Assembly: GCF_014207705.1 (NCBI RefSeq)
Contig: NZ_JACHIU010000001.1
Coordinates: 3,154,501 to 3,218,500 of the forward strand
Origin: Sphaerisporangium rubeum
Lineage (GTDB): Bacteria; Actinomycetota; Actinomycetes; Streptosporangiales; Streptosporangiaceae
Length of the DNA stretch: 64,000 bases
Reading direction: 5' to 3'
Part shown: positions 1-8,361 of the stretch, one piece after another
Layout of the letters: each line of letters opens with the position of its first letter
How positions within the stretch are numbered: position 1 is the first letter of the stretch
Program-made: the position numbers and the translations under genes
The notes under the pieces: model-generated
What the model saw: the letters and a program-made list of their open reading frames with translations, nothing else
Databases searched by the model: none
What the model was told of the DNA's origin: nothing

Positions 1-863
1 TCGTGGTCATCGGGTTCTACATCACCTTCATGTCCGGCCAGCTCTCGATGGCCCACCAGATGTTCATGGGGGTCGGCGCGTACGCGGCCGGCTACGCGAG
101 CACCGCGCTCGGCTGGGGCCTGTGGCAGACCCTGCCGCTCTCGGTCGTCCTCGCCGCCGCGGCCGGCGCGCTCACCGGAGTGCTGACGATGCGCTTCTCC
201 GGCATGCATCTCGCGGTCGCCACGCTGGCGCTGGCCGAGGCCGTCGTCGTGGTGCTCAACAACACGCCGATCCTCGGCGGCATCGAGGGGATGGCCGGCA
301 TCCCGCTCAACACGACCGGCGAACTGGCGATCCTCGCGTTCCTCGTCGTCGTGCTGCTCACGGCGCTGCTCGAACGCACGTCGCTGAACCTGTGGTTCCG
401 CTCGACCGGCGACGACGAGCTCGCCGCGCGGTCGGTCGGCGTCCGGGTGATCACGACCAGGATCGCCGCCTTCACCCTCGGCGCCGCGGTCGCCGGGCTC
501 GGCGGTTCCCTGTACGCGCAGTACTACGGCTTCGTCGAGCCCATGACCTTCGGCCTCACGCTCGGCATCAGCCTCCTGCTCGCGATGAAACTCGGCGGCG
601 CGGGCTTCGTCGGCGGCCCGATCCTCGGCACGGCGGTCGTCGTCGGCCTGCCGGAGCTGCTCCGGCCGCTCGGCATCGACCAGGAGGTCGCCTTCGGCCT
701 CATCTTGATCCTCGTCGTGATCGTGCGGCCCGACGGCATCGTCGGCAAACGCGGCGAACTGGCGAACGTGTGGCGGCGGCTGCGCGGCACCGGCCGTACC
801 GGCACGCGGGAGCAGCCGGCGCCACGGGTGAGCGGCGAGTCGCTACAGGAGGTGGACCGATGA
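1..863 (+). CDS. livM: Branched-chain amino acid-type ABC transporter permease LivM (5' truncated by window)
   Basis: Inner-membrane permease of a Liv/HAAT-type importer. The visible 286 residues are strongly hydrophobic, with repeated membrane segments typical of LivM and the family's conserved loop before an ATPase-contact region (LLLAMKLGGAG, around residues 192-202). The reading frame is open at base 1, so the true start lies outside the window. The C-terminus has a short charged tail. Its stop overlaps the livG start by 4 nt (ATGA), so the two are translationally coupled. LivH would be expected just upstream. The substrate could be an aromatic or amino-acid-like compound rather than a branched-chain amino acid, because the operon continues into catabolic genes. 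Confidence 0.9.
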   Translation, partial: VVIGFYITFMSGQLSMAHQMFMGVGAYAAGYASTALGWGLWQTLPLSVVLAAAAGALTGVLTMRFSGMHLAVATLALAEAVVVVLNNTPILGGIEGMAGIPLNTTGELAILAFLVVVLLTALLERTSLNLWFRSTGDDELAARSVGVRVITTRIAAFTLGAAVAGLGGSLYAQYYGFVEPMTFGLTLGISLLLAMKLGGAGFVGGPILGTAVVVGLPELLRPLGIDQEVAFGLILILVVIVRPDGIVGKRGELANVWRRLRGTGRTGTREQPAPRVSGESLQEVDR

Positions 864-1612
864 CGTCACGACCGGCTCGGGACGGTGACGTCCTCACCGC
901 GACCGGCATCTCCAAGTCGTTCGGCGGTGTCCGCGCGCTGCGGGACGTCGGGCTCACGGTGTCCCCCGGGACGATCTGCGCGCTGATCGGCCCGAACGGC
1001 GCGGGGAAGACGACACTCGTGAACGTCCTCACCGGGGTCTACACCCAGGACGCCGGGGACATCACCTTCAAGGGACAGGACATCGGCAGGACCGGCGCGG
1101 ACCGGCGCGCTCGCGCCGGCATGGTCCGCACCTTCCAGCGTGTGCGGCTGTTCCCCCAGCTGTCGGTGCTGGAGAACGTGCTCGCCGGACAGTGGTCACG
1201 CCGTCCGTTCGGCGGCAGGCCGGCCGCGACCAAGGAGCGCGCGCTGCGTGAGCTGGAGGAGTTCGGGCTGCTCAAGCACGCGCACCGGTCCCCGGCCGGG
1301 CTGACCTTCGCCGACTGCCGCCGCGTGGAACTGGTCCGCTGCCTGCTCGGCGACCCGGCGCTGATCCTGCTGGACGAGCCCGCCGCCGGGATGAACCCCG
1401 AGGAGGCCCAGCGGTTCGTCGAGCACGTCGCCGAGGTCCAGCGGGAACGCGACCTCACGATCCTGCTCATCGAGCACAACATGAACGTCGTGATGAGCCT
1501 GGCGTCGTGGATCTACGTCCTGGACTTCGGTCAGCTCATCGCGGCCGGCACTCCCGGCGAGGTCCGGCGGGACGAACGCGTGATCAAGGCCTACCTGGGA
1601 GCCGGAGAATGA
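860..1612 (+). CDS. livG: ABC transporter ATP-binding protein LivG
   Basis: ATPase subunit of the Liv-type importer, 250 residues, the usual family length. Walker A is GPNGAGKTT (residues 44-52) and Walker B is LILLDEPAAGMNP. The signature motif is degenerate (LTFADCRRVE instead of the LSYGDQRRLE-like form common in LivG), worth noting but not clearly inactivating. A C-terminal YLG motif is present. The ATG at 860 overlaps the livM stop by 4 nt and the gene's own stop overlaps livF by 4 nt. Confidence 0.92.
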   Translation: MTSRPARDGDVLTATGISKSFGGVRALRDVGLTVSPGTICALIGPNGAGKTTLVNVLTGVYTQDAGDITFKGQDIGRTGADRRARAGMVRTFQRVRLFPQLSVLENVLAGQWSRRPFGGRPAATKERALRELEEFGLLKHAHRSPAGLTFADCRRVELVRCLLGDPALILLDEPAAGMNPEEAQRFVEHVAEVQRERDLTILLIEHNMNVVMSLASWIYVLDFGQLIAAGTPGEVRRDERVIKAYLGAGE

Positions 1613-2364
1613 TCGTCGTCGAGTCCCTGCAGGTCTCCTACGGAGCGATCCGCGCCGTCGAGGATCTGTCGCTGACGGTGGCCCCCGGCTCGATCGTGGC
1701 CCTGATCGGCGGCAACGGCGCGGGGAAGTCCTCGACGCTGCGCGCCGTCGGCGGCCTCGTCCGGCCCGCGCGCGGGTCGATCACGGTGGACGACCACGTC
1801 GTGACCGGCCGGCCGGCCCACAAGATCGCGCGGCTCGGCATGCGGCTCGTCCCCGAAGGCGGCGGGGTGTTCGCGACGATGTCCGTCGAGGACAACCTGC
1901 TCACCGGCCTCACCGGGACGAAGGGCAAGGAGTCCGGGGTCGAGGCCGCCTACGAGCGCTTCCCCGTGCTGGCGGAGCGGCGCAGGCAACTCGCCGGGTC
2001 GCTCAGCGGCGGCGAACGCCAGATGCTCGCCATCGGCCGCGCGCTGATCGCACGGCCCAGGTACCTGCTGCTCGACGAGCCGTCCCTCGGTCTCGCGCCG
2101 CTGCTCATCGCCGAGATCTTCACGATCGTCGCGGACCTGCGCGAGCAGGGCATCGGGGTGCTGCTGGTGGAACAGAACGCCGAACAGGCGCTGCGGATCG
2201 CCGACCAGGCCCACGTGCTGGAAGCCGGGACCGTGGTCCAGTCCGGGACCGGCGACGAGGTGCGCCGCGACGCCGGCGTCGTGGACCGCTACCTCGGCGC
2301 CGAGCGCGCGCCTGACGGGGGAGCCGCCGCCGTGCGGGGATCGAGAGGGGATCGAGATGGATGA
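1609..2364 (+). CDS. livF: ABC transporter ATP-binding protein LivF
   Basis: Second ATPase of the Liv-type importer, 251 residues. It has Walker A (GGNGAGKSS), a canonical signature LSGGERQMLAIGRAL and Walker B YLLLDEPSLGLAP. The start at 1609 is chosen because it forms an ATGA overlap with livG and matches the family N-terminus (MIVVESLQVSYGAI); a longer in-frame extension is only a read-through of the livG coding region. The last 8 nt overlap the next gene, a cyclase-family protein, which places uptake and catabolism in one transcript. Confidence 0.92.
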   Translation: MIVVESLQVSYGAIRAVEDLSLTVAPGSIVALIGGNGAGKSSTLRAVGGLVRPARGSITVDDHVVTGRPAHKIARLGMRLVPEGGGVFATMSVEDNLLTGLTGTKGKESGVEAAYERFPVLAERRRQLAGSLSGGERQMLAIGRALIARPRYLLLDEPSLGLAPLLIAEIFTIVADLREQGIGVLLVEQNAEQALRIADQAHVLEAGTVVQSGTGDEVRRDAGVVDRYLGAERAPDGGAAAVRGSRGDRDG

Positions 2365-3178
2365 CGAGACGATCGGGCCGCTGCTGACCGCGATGGCGGA
2401 CGAGCGGCTGCGCGTGTTCGACCTGGAGCAGGTGCGTTCCACCGAAGGCGCGTGGCATCCGGTCCAGCATCCGGGGTTCCACTACGGGCTGCACCGCCGG
2501 CACGGCGACGGCGGGCCGCGGGGCCGTACCAGCGCGTCGGGGGTCATCGTCACCGTCGACCACTTCGCGACCCACGTGGACGCCTTCTGCCACCAGGCCG
2601 TCGGCGGACGCATGTTCGGCGACGTCGCGGTCACGCATGAGACCGAGACCGACCGCGGCTTCTCCGTGCACGGAGCGGAGACGATCGCGCCGTTCGTGTG
2701 CCGCGGCGTGCTGATCGACGTCGCCGCGGCGGGCCTCGTCACCGGCGAGCCTCGCCTCGTCGGGGCCGACGACCTCCGAGCCACCCTCGACAAGCAGGGC
2801 CAGACGCTGCGGCCCGGTGACGTCGCGCTGGTGCGCACCGGGTGGGGCCGGTTCTGGGCCGCCGACAACGACCGCTACCGCGAAGGCCCCGGCGTCGACG
2901 CGTCGGGGTCGCGCTGGCTGGCCGGCCGCGGTGTGTCGGCCGTGGGGGCCGACACCATGGCGTGGGACGCCGTCGGCCATCACGACGACGAGCTCGGCGA
3001 CTTCCCCGGACACGTCCTGCTGCTCGTGCGCGCCGGGATCTACATCTTCGAGAACCTCCGCCTGGAGGAGCTGGGGGAGAGCGGCTGCCGCGAGTTCCTC
3101 TTCGTCGCCGCACCCCTCAAGTACGAGGGGGCCACCGCCGGACCGGTACGGCCGCTCGCGATCGGACGCGCGACATGA
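2357..3178 (+). CDS. Cyclase-family (kynurenine formamidase-like) metal-dependent hydrolase
   Basis: 273-residue protein of the cyclase/kynurenine-formamidase superfamily, which usually hydrolyses amide or lactone-type bonds with a divalent metal. The family metal motif HxGTHxDxPxH appears as HFATHVDAFCH (residues 69-79), so the His/Asp ligands are kept although the Gly and Pro are replaced. It overlaps livF upstream and the paralogous cyclase gene downstream (ATGA). Cyclases of this type occur both in tryptophan breakdown and in lactone or aryl-amide catabolism. No kynurenine-pathway genes are nearby, so the substrate is left open. Confidence 0.75.
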   Translation: MDDETIGPLLTAMADERLRVFDLEQVRSTEGAWHPVQHPGFHYGLHRRHGDGGPRGRTSASGVIVTVDHFATHVDAFCHQAVGGRMFGDVAVTHETETDRGFSVHGAETIAPFVCRGVLIDVAAAGLVTGEPRLVGADDLRATLDKQGQTLRPGDVALVRTGWGRFWAADNDRYREGPGVDASGSRWLAGRGVSAVGADTMAWDAVGHHDDELGDFPGHVLLLVRAGIYIFENLRLEELGESGCREFLFVAAPLKYEGATAGPVRPLAIGRAT

Positions 3179-4044
3179 GCGCCGGACGTGAGGTCGCCGG
3201 GACGATGACCACGATCGACCCGGCCGCGGTCCGGGCCGCGGCGTCGCTGGTGCGCGACGGGATCGTGGTCCCGTTGAACCTGCCGCTCACGGTGCACCTG
3301 CCGAAGCGTCCCGCGCCGGTGCACCAGATGCTCGAACACCAGTCGCTGCGGCCGATGCCGGACGGCCGGTTCGCGGTGGTGAACGACGACCGGCTGACGC
3401 TGTCCATGCAGGGCAGCACGCACTGGGACGCGCTCGGCCACTTCGGCGTGCTGGAGACCGGCCGTCCCGACGTCTACTTCGGCGGACGCGAGCTGACCGA
3501 GACCTCCGGCGGCGGCCAGGCGGCGACGCTCGGGATCGGCGCGCTGCCTGCCGCGATCGTCACCCGCGGTGTGGTGCTCGACCTCGTCGCCTCGATGGGG
3601 TTCGCCGACCGAGGATGGCTGCCGCCGGACGCGCGCGCCGGCGTCGGCGAGGTCCGGCGGTGCCTGGAGGAACAGGACGTCGAGCTGCGCAGGGGTGACG
3701 TCGTTGCGCTGTACACCGGCTTCGAGAACCGCCTGGAGTCGTCCGGCGGGGTCTTCCCCGACGCGGCGGCCGGGCTGGACGTCGGCACCCGGCACCTGTG
3801 GGCCGAGCACGGCACCGCGGGCCTGGTCTGCGACACCCATGGGCTGGAGCCGGTGCCGGCGGACTTCGCCGTGCACGCGGCCTTCCTGAAGGAGGACGGC
3901 ATGGCGCTCGGCGAGATGTGGGCCCTGCGGGAGCTCGCGGCGACCGCGCGCCGGCTGGGCCGGTTCGAGTTCCTCCTGACCAGTGTGCCGCTGGCCATGC
4001 CGGGCCTGTACGGATCACCCGCGAACGCCGTCGCCGTCTTCTAG
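3175..4044 (+). CDS. Second cyclase-family hydrolase
   Basis: 289-residue member of the same superfamily, but of the longer type with the metal motif STHWDALGHFG (residues 81-91; His83, Asp85 and His89 are the likely ligands). The ATG at 3175 overlaps the stop of the preceding cyclase by 4 nt. The two cyclases differ in length and motif, so they are old paralogues rather than a recent tandem copy. They could act on successive substrates or form a mixed complex. The downstream ThDP enzyme follows after 16 nt with its own ribosome site. Confidence 0.75.
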   Translation: MSAGREVAGTMTTIDPAAVRAAASLVRDGIVVPLNLPLTVHLPKRPAPVHQMLEHQSLRPMPDGRFAVVNDDRLTLSMQGSTHWDALGHFGVLETGRPDVYFGGRELTETSGGGQAATLGIGALPAAIVTRGVVLDLVASMGFADRGWLPPDARAGVGEVRRCLEEQDVELRRGDVVALYTGFENRLESSGGVFPDAAAGLDVGTRHLWAEHGTAGLVCDTHGLEPVPADFAVHAAFLKEDGMALGEMWALRELAATARRLGRFEFLLTSVPLAMPGLYGSPANAVAVF

Positions 4045-4060
4045 CGAGGAGAAGAGTCCA

Positions 4061-5698
4061 GTGAAGGTCTACGAAGCCATCGCGGCGGCCTGTGTCGCGG
4101 AGGGGCAGAGCCCGGTGTTCGCGCTGATGGGTGACGGCAACATGGAGCTGCTGTCGGCGCTGGACGAGCGCGATGCCGGCCGGGTCGTCCACACGCGGCA
4201 CGAGAACGCCGCCGTCGCGATGGCGGACGGCTGGGCCCGCGTGTCCGGCGACGTCGGCGTGTGCACGGTGACGAGCGGGCCCGGTCTGACGCAGGTCGCC
4301 ACATCGCTGGTCGTGGCCGCGCGGCACGGGTCGCCGCTGGTCGTGCTGGCGGGGGACACCCCGCGCCTCGCGCCGTACAACCTGCAGGGCTTCGCGCAGG
4401 AACGGTTCGCCGCCGCCTGCGAGGCCGCCTTCGTGCCGCTGCGGTCCCCCGGCACCGCGCTCGACGACGTCCGTGAGGCGTTCCTGCGCGCGCGCTGCGA
4501 GCGGCGGCCGGTCGTGCTCGGCATGCCGATGGACATCCAGCAGGACACCTACCCGTGGGAGGCCGTGCACGAGCCGTCGGCGCGATCGGTGCCGCGCACC
4601 CCGCCGGTCAGCCCGTCGGCCGACGACCTGCGGGAGATCGCCACGATGCTGACGTCCTGCGAGAAGGTCGTGGTGCTCGGCGGACGGGGCGCGACCGGGT
4701 CCGGCCGCCACCTGGTGGAACTGGCCGACCGGCTCGGCGCGCTGCTCGCGACGTCACTGCGGGGCAAGGGCCTGTTCGACGGGAACGAGTGGGACCTCGG
4801 CATCGCCGGGGCTTTCAGCTCCTCCGGCGCGCGCGCGTTGTTCGCCGAGGCCGACGGGGTCGTCGCGTTCGGCGCCGGCCTCGGCTACTACACCACAGAA
4901 GGCGGCTACCTCTTCCCCGGCGCCACGATCGTCCAGGTCGACACCCGGCCGAGAGGCGTGTTCGAAGGTCAGCGTCCCGCGCACGTGCAGATCACCGGCG
5001 ACGCCGGGATGGTCGCGCGGAAGCTGTCCGCGCTGGTGGCCGGGTCGGCGCCGCGCACCGCGTACCGCGCCGCCGCCAAGGGGGTTCTGTCCGGCGAGCG
5101 CGGCACGCCGGCCGGCCCGGCCGGCGCCGGCGGACTGGACCCCGCGACGGTGCTGCGGACGATCGACGAGGCCGTCCCCGCCTCCGCTCCGGTGGTGGTC
5201 GGCGCGGGGCACTTCTGGAACTTCGCGGTGCCGGCGCTCACCGGACGTCCCCCGGAGAAGTACGTCTTCACCTACGACTTCGGCTGCATCGGCCAGGGTC
5301 TCCCTGTCGCCATGGGGGTCGCGCGCCATTCGGGCCGGACGTTCGTCGTGGAGGGGGACGGGAGCCTGCTGATGAACGTGCAGGAGCTGGAGACCCTGGC
5401 ACGTCACCGCGCGCCGGTGCTGTGTTTCGTGATGAACGACGGCGCCTACGGCGCCGAGGTCCACAAGCTGCGTGCCAAAGGCATGCGAGGAGAACAAGCG
5501 GCATTCGGCCGTACCGATCTGGCCGCCGTGGCGGACGCACTCGGCGTGCGCGCCGTGCGCGTCACGTCACCGGAGCAGATCGGCCCGGCCGTCGAGGAAT
5601 TCATGGCGTCGGGGGCGCCGACGGTGGTCGACGTGCACATCTCACCCGAGGTGATCTCACCGACGTACCGCCGTCTGTACTACGGCGAGGCGGAGTAG
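4061..5698 (+). CDS. Thiamine-diphosphate-dependent enzyme, acetolactate synthase/benzoylformate decarboxylase-like
   Basis: 545 residues with the three-domain ThDP fold. The catalytic Glu region is TRHENAAVAMADGWAR and the ThDP/Mg site is GDGSLLMN...NDGAYGAEV near the C-terminus. Such enzymes decarboxylate or carboligate 2-oxo acids or cleave 2-hydroxyacyl-CoA. The start is set at GTG 4061 because GAGGAG (4046-4051) lies 9 nt before it and the protein then begins like the family (VKVYEAIAAACVAEG); a longer in-frame start at 3983 lies inside the previous gene. A paralogue of similar length lies at 16817-18433. Confidence 0.8.
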   Translation: MKVYEAIAAACVAEGQSPVFALMGDGNMELLSALDERDAGRVVHTRHENAAVAMADGWARVSGDVGVCTVTSGPGLTQVATSLVVAARHGSPLVVLAGDTPRLAPYNLQGFAQERFAAACEAAFVPLRSPGTALDDVREAFLRARCERRPVVLGMPMDIQQDTYPWEAVHEPSARSVPRTPPVSPSADDLREIATMLTSCEKVVVLGGRGATGSGRHLVELADRLGALLATSLRGKGLFDGNEWDLGIAGAFSSSGARALFAEADGVVAFGAGLGYYTTEGGYLFPGATIVQVDTRPRGVFEGQRPAHVQITGDAGMVARKLSALVAGSAPRTAYRAAAKGVLSGERGTPAGPAGAGGLDPATVLRTIDEAVPASAPVVVGAGHFWNFAVPALTGRPPEKYVFTYDFGCIGQGLPVAMGVARHSGRTFVVEGDGSLLMNVQELETLARHRAPVLCFVMNDGAYGAEVHKLRAKGMRGEQAAFGRTDLAAVADALGVRAVRVTSPEQIGPAVEEFMASGAPTVVDVHISPEVISPTYRRLYYGEAE

Positions 5699-5762
5699 TG
5701 GACGTCAGAAGCGCATTTCCTGCCCGGTGCGGCATCCCCCGATCCCAGCGAGGAGACCTCAG

Positions 5763-6944
5763 ATGAGAAGGCCCATAGCGAAGTCGAGACTGGTCCAGAT
5801 GATGGTGGTGATCGCCGCGCTCTCCGCGGGGATCACCGGATGCTCGTCCGGAGGTGACGGTGACACGGCGGCGTCGGGGACGGGGCCGATCGTCATCGGG
5901 GGTCTGCTCGACGAGACCGGCGCCGCCGCGCCGTACGGCACGGCGGCCCTCAGAGGCGCGCAGATCGCGTTCGCGCAGGTCAACGGCAAGGGTGGGGTGA
6001 AGGGCCGCACCATCGAGCTGCGGCAGTCCGACGGCGGGTTCGACGTCGCGCAGTCGACCGGCATCCTGCAGCGGTACGCGGCCGACGACGACATCGTCGC
6101 CGTCATCGGGCCGAACTCCGACACCGTCTCGATCCCGCTGACCGAGCGCATCAACCGGGCCAAGCTCGTGGCCGTGCAGACGTCGGGCTCCACGGCCCGC
6201 ACCAAGGAGGAGTACGGCCAGTGGCTGTTCAGCGTGCCGGTGCGCAACCGCGCGCTGATCGAGCAGGTGAGCAACGAGCTCGCCGCGCGCGACCTGAAGC
6301 GGGTCGCCGTGGTCTACGCCACCTCGCGCGCCTTCGCCGTCACCGCCAAGGACGACTTCCTGAAGGCGGCGGCCGCGAGCGGCCTCAGCATCGTCGGCAA
6401 GCCGATCGGCTACAACGACGCGGACGTCGACTTCTCGACCGTCGTGACCACGCTGCGGTCCTCGGGGCAGGTCGACGCCGTCTTCTGTTCCTGCCTGCCG
6501 CCGGCCGCCGGTCCCATGATCGCGCAGTCGAGCGACGCCGGCATGAAGGCCGTGTGGGCCAGCGACGCCTCGCTGCTCGACCCCACCTTCTACAAGCTCT
6601 CCAAGAGCAAGGGTGAGGGGACCCTGGTCGCGACCCCCTTCTCGCCGACCAGGGAGGACGCGGTCGTGAAGCAGTTCATGACCGACTACAAGGCCAAGTT
6701 CGGCGACGACCCGAACCTGTACGCGGCGTACGGCTACGACGCCGCGCTGGCGGTCGTCCGTGCGATCGAGTCGGTGAACGGCGAGATCACGCGGGACGCG
6801 GTGCGCGCGGCGATGGGGAAGGTCAGCTTCGAGGGGGCGACCGGCACCATCAGCTTCCCCGACGGCCAGGGTGCCGCCGCACGCCAGACGGTCTTCCTCG
6901 TCGAGATGCACGACGGGACGTTCACGCCGGTGAAGGCGTCGTAG
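5763..6944 (+). CDS. Liv-type ABC transporter substrate-binding lipoprotein
   Basis: 393-residue type-1 periplasmic-binding-protein fold (ANF receptor/LivJ-like). A lipoprotein signal ends in the lipobox ITGC (about residues 23-26) followed by a Ser/Gly/Asp-rich tether, so it is anchored outside the membrane. The body starts with IVIGGLLDETGAAAPYG, as in LivJ-like receptors. It most likely feeds the LivMGF transporter encoded upstream in the same orientation. ATG 5763 was chosen over an in-frame start at 5727 because it gives a proper signal peptide and follows GGAGACCTCAG. The receptors for aromatic acids and for amino acids cannot be told apart by eye. Confidence 0.88.
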   Translation: MRRPIAKSRLVQMMVVIAALSAGITGCSSGGDGDTAASGTGPIVIGGLLDETGAAAPYGTAALRGAQIAFAQVNGKGGVKGRTIELRQSDGGFDVAQSTGILQRYAADDDIVAVIGPNSDTVSIPLTERINRAKLVAVQTSGSTARTKEEYGQWLFSVPVRNRALIEQVSNELAARDLKRVAVVYATSRAFAVTAKDDFLKAAAASGLSIVGKPIGYNDADVDFSTVVTTLRSSGQVDAVFCSCLPPAAGPMIAQSSDAGMKAVWASDASLLDPTFYKLSKSKGEGTLVATPFSPTREDAVVKQFMTDYKAKFGDDPNLYAAYGYDAALAVVRAIESVNGEITRDAVRAAMGKVSFEGATGTISFPDGQGAAARQTVFLVEMHDGTFTPVKAS

Positions 6945-6961
6945 GAACAGGAGGTGCGCTC

Positions 6962-7018
6962 ATGAGGTTCGCCTGCGCGGACTTCGCGGCGTGCGGCCGC
7001 GGCGGGGTGCGATCATGA
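6962..7018 (+). CDS. Candidate 18-residue leader ORF overlapping the next gene
   Basis: A strong Shine-Dalgarno (CAGGAGG, ending at 6954) precedes ATG 6962, which opens a tiny frame encoding MRFACADFAACGRGGVRS. Its stop overlaps the ATG of the LLM gene (ATGA at 7015). The LLM gene has no comparable ribosome site of its own, so translation of this peptide would plausibly load ribosomes onto it. Its expression is unproven. It could also be a remnant of a longer N-terminus. Confidence 0.35.
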   Translation: MRFACADFAACGRGGVRS

Positions 7019-8037
7019 CCCCGCCGCGTGTCGGCCTGCTGGTGGACACCGACGTGACGTCGCCGGACGGCGTCGACGTCGGCGCGTTCACCCGCCACGT
7101 CGTGGACATGGGGGTGCTCGCCGAGGAGGCGGGCTTCGACGGCGTCTTCTTCCCCGACCGGCACATGCGCGCCACCACGCTCGCGCCGAGCCAGGTGGTG
7201 AACGCGGCGGCCGTCGCGGCGCGGACGAGCCGCGTCGACGTCGGGTCCTACTGCTCGGTCCTGCCGCTGTACAACCCGATGGAGTTCGCCGAGTCGTGGG
7301 CGGCGATCGACCAGCTGTCCGGCGGCCGGGCCGTCGTCGCGGTCGGCGCCGGCTACAACGAGGACTACCTGCGGTTCTACGGCGTCGGCAAGGAGGGGTA
7401 CCGCAAGCGGTTCGTCGAGGCGGGACAGATCCTGCGGCGCGCCTGGAGCGAACGCCGGCCGTGGTCGTACGAGGGTGAGATCTTCACCTTCCGCGACGTG
7501 TGCCTGCTCCCCGGGCCGGTACGCGAGGGGGGCCCGCCGATCTGGGTGGCCGGTCAGGGGCCCTGGGCCGTCAGGCACGCCGCCGGGACCGGGGACGGGT
7601 ACGCCGGCGATCCCTTCCCGATCACGCCGGAGTCGTGGCGCGAGCGCGTCGAGACGGTACGGGACGGTGCCGCGCGGCGCGGCGCTCCGGCCCCGGAGGT
7701 GGTCCTGATGCGCCACGTCTACCTCACCGACGACGCCGGCGAGTGCGACGCCGTGATCGAGGAGGTGTGCCTGCCGCAGTTCCGGTTCTACGAGGCCGCC
7801 GGGTTGCTGCGGGGCCGGCTGCCGGACGGCGTGGCCGTCGACATGGACATCGCGCGCGACACCGTCATCGTCGGCGACGCCGAGCGGTGCGCCGAGCGCC
7901 TCGCCGCGTTCACCCGGGACTACGAGGCGACCTATCTCATCCTGAAGATCATGCGTCCGGCACGCCTCACCCGTGCCGCCGAACTGGAGATGGTGACCGC
8001 GCTCGGAGAGAAGGTGCTCCCCGAGGTCGGCCGCTGA
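7015..8037 (+). CDS. LLM-class flavin-dependent (F420/FMN) oxidoreductase
   Basis: 340-residue luciferase-like TIM-barrel protein. The N-terminus (PPRVGLLVDTDV), an early strand ending FDGVFFPDRHM, the segment LSGGRAVVAVGAGYNEDY and a later PIWVAGQGPWAV segment all fit the LLM family, which uses F420 or FMN for monooxygenation or reduction. The start at ATG 7015 is inferred from the ATGA overlap with a small upstream leader ORF; an upstream in-frame GTG at 6991 is possible. It is the last gene of this transcript, followed by a strong terminator. Confidence 0.8.
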   Translation: MTPPRVGLLVDTDVTSPDGVDVGAFTRHVVDMGVLAEEAGFDGVFFPDRHMRATTLAPSQVVNAAAVAARTSRVDVGSYCSVLPLYNPMEFAESWAAIDQLSGGRAVVAVGAGYNEDYLRFYGVGKEGYRKRFVEAGQILRRAWSERRPWSYEGEIFTFRDVCLLPGPVREGGPPIWVAGQGPWAVRHAAGTGDGYAGDPFPITPESWRERVETVRDGAARRGAPAPEVVLMRHVYLTDDAGECDAVIEEVCLPQFRFYEAAGLLRGRLPDGVAVDMDIARDTVIVGDAERCAERLAAFTRDYEATYLILKIMRPARLTRAAELEMVTALGEKVLPEVGR

Positions 8038-8040
8038 GTC

Positions 8041-8066
8041 CCCCCGCCGTGACGGCACGGCGGGGG
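8041..8066 (+). terminator. Intrinsic terminator-like hairpin after the Liv/LLM operon
   Basis: A perfect 11-bp stem, CCCCCGCCGTG pairing with CACGGCGGGGG, with a 4-nt loop (ACGG), starts 4 nt after the LLM stop codon. No U-tract follows, as is usual in high-GC actinobacteria. Confidence 0.7.
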
Positions 8067-8138
8067 CCGTACGAACCACTGGTCCCACGCCGGGACGCGG
8101 GGAGCGACCGGCGCTCGATCCGCTCACCCTTTCACCAC

Positions 8139-8172
8139 GGCCGCCGCCGGGAGAGATCCCGGTCGGCGGCCG
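8139..8172. terminator. Second hairpin, possible back-up terminator
   Basis: GGCCGCCGCCGGGA pairs with TCCCGGTCGGCGGCC around a GAGA loop, with one bulge, and is followed by a weakly T-rich stretch (GTTCCTTGT). It may reinforce termination before the next promoter. Confidence 0.45.
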
Positions 8173-8277
8173 TTCCTTGTCTCCGCGGTGGTCCCGGCGG
8201 CCGTCGTGGCCCTCGTCATGTGCCGGTTTTCTTGCGTGACATGCACATGCGGACCGTACATCCCTCGATGTCCGTTC

Positions 8278-8338
8278 TTGACGCGCGAAAAGGCGAAGCG
8301 ATATCGTCCCACTATGAGGAACTAGAACCACAATATGG
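8278..8338 (+). promoter_or_regulatory. Promoter and putative IclR-type operator of the SsuABC/HyuA operon
   Basis: TTGACG at 8278-8283 resembles a -35 element; AT-rich DNA 17-18 nt further on could be the -10. Positions 8322-8338 (CTAGAACCACAATATGG) match 14 of 17 bases with CTAGACCCACATTATGA at 19281-19297, in front of the iclR/hyuB divergent promoter. The similarity continues upstream with a TATGAG/TATAGAG block after a 2-nt gap. A repressor bound here would cover the likely transcription start. The regulator is inferred to be the IclR protein encoded at 18441-19238. Confidence 0.55.
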
Positions 8339-8361
8339 TCCAGTTGGTGGGAGGAAAGTCC

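Larger units (their letters stand above)
8038..8361. other. Intergenic region between two catabolic operons
   Basis: This 324-bp gap holds two hairpins near its left end (8041-8066 and 8139-8172), then a TTGACG promoter-like element (8278-8283) and a putative operator overlapping the presumed transcription start (8313-8338). No convincing coding sequence is seen; small frames here lack ribosome sites. Confidence 0.6.

Noticed and set aside
2357-4044. Kynurenine pathway (formamidase) leading to tryptophan breakdown
   Set aside because: Only the cyclase fold is shared; no tryptophan dioxygenase, kynureninase or kynurenine monooxygenase is in the window.
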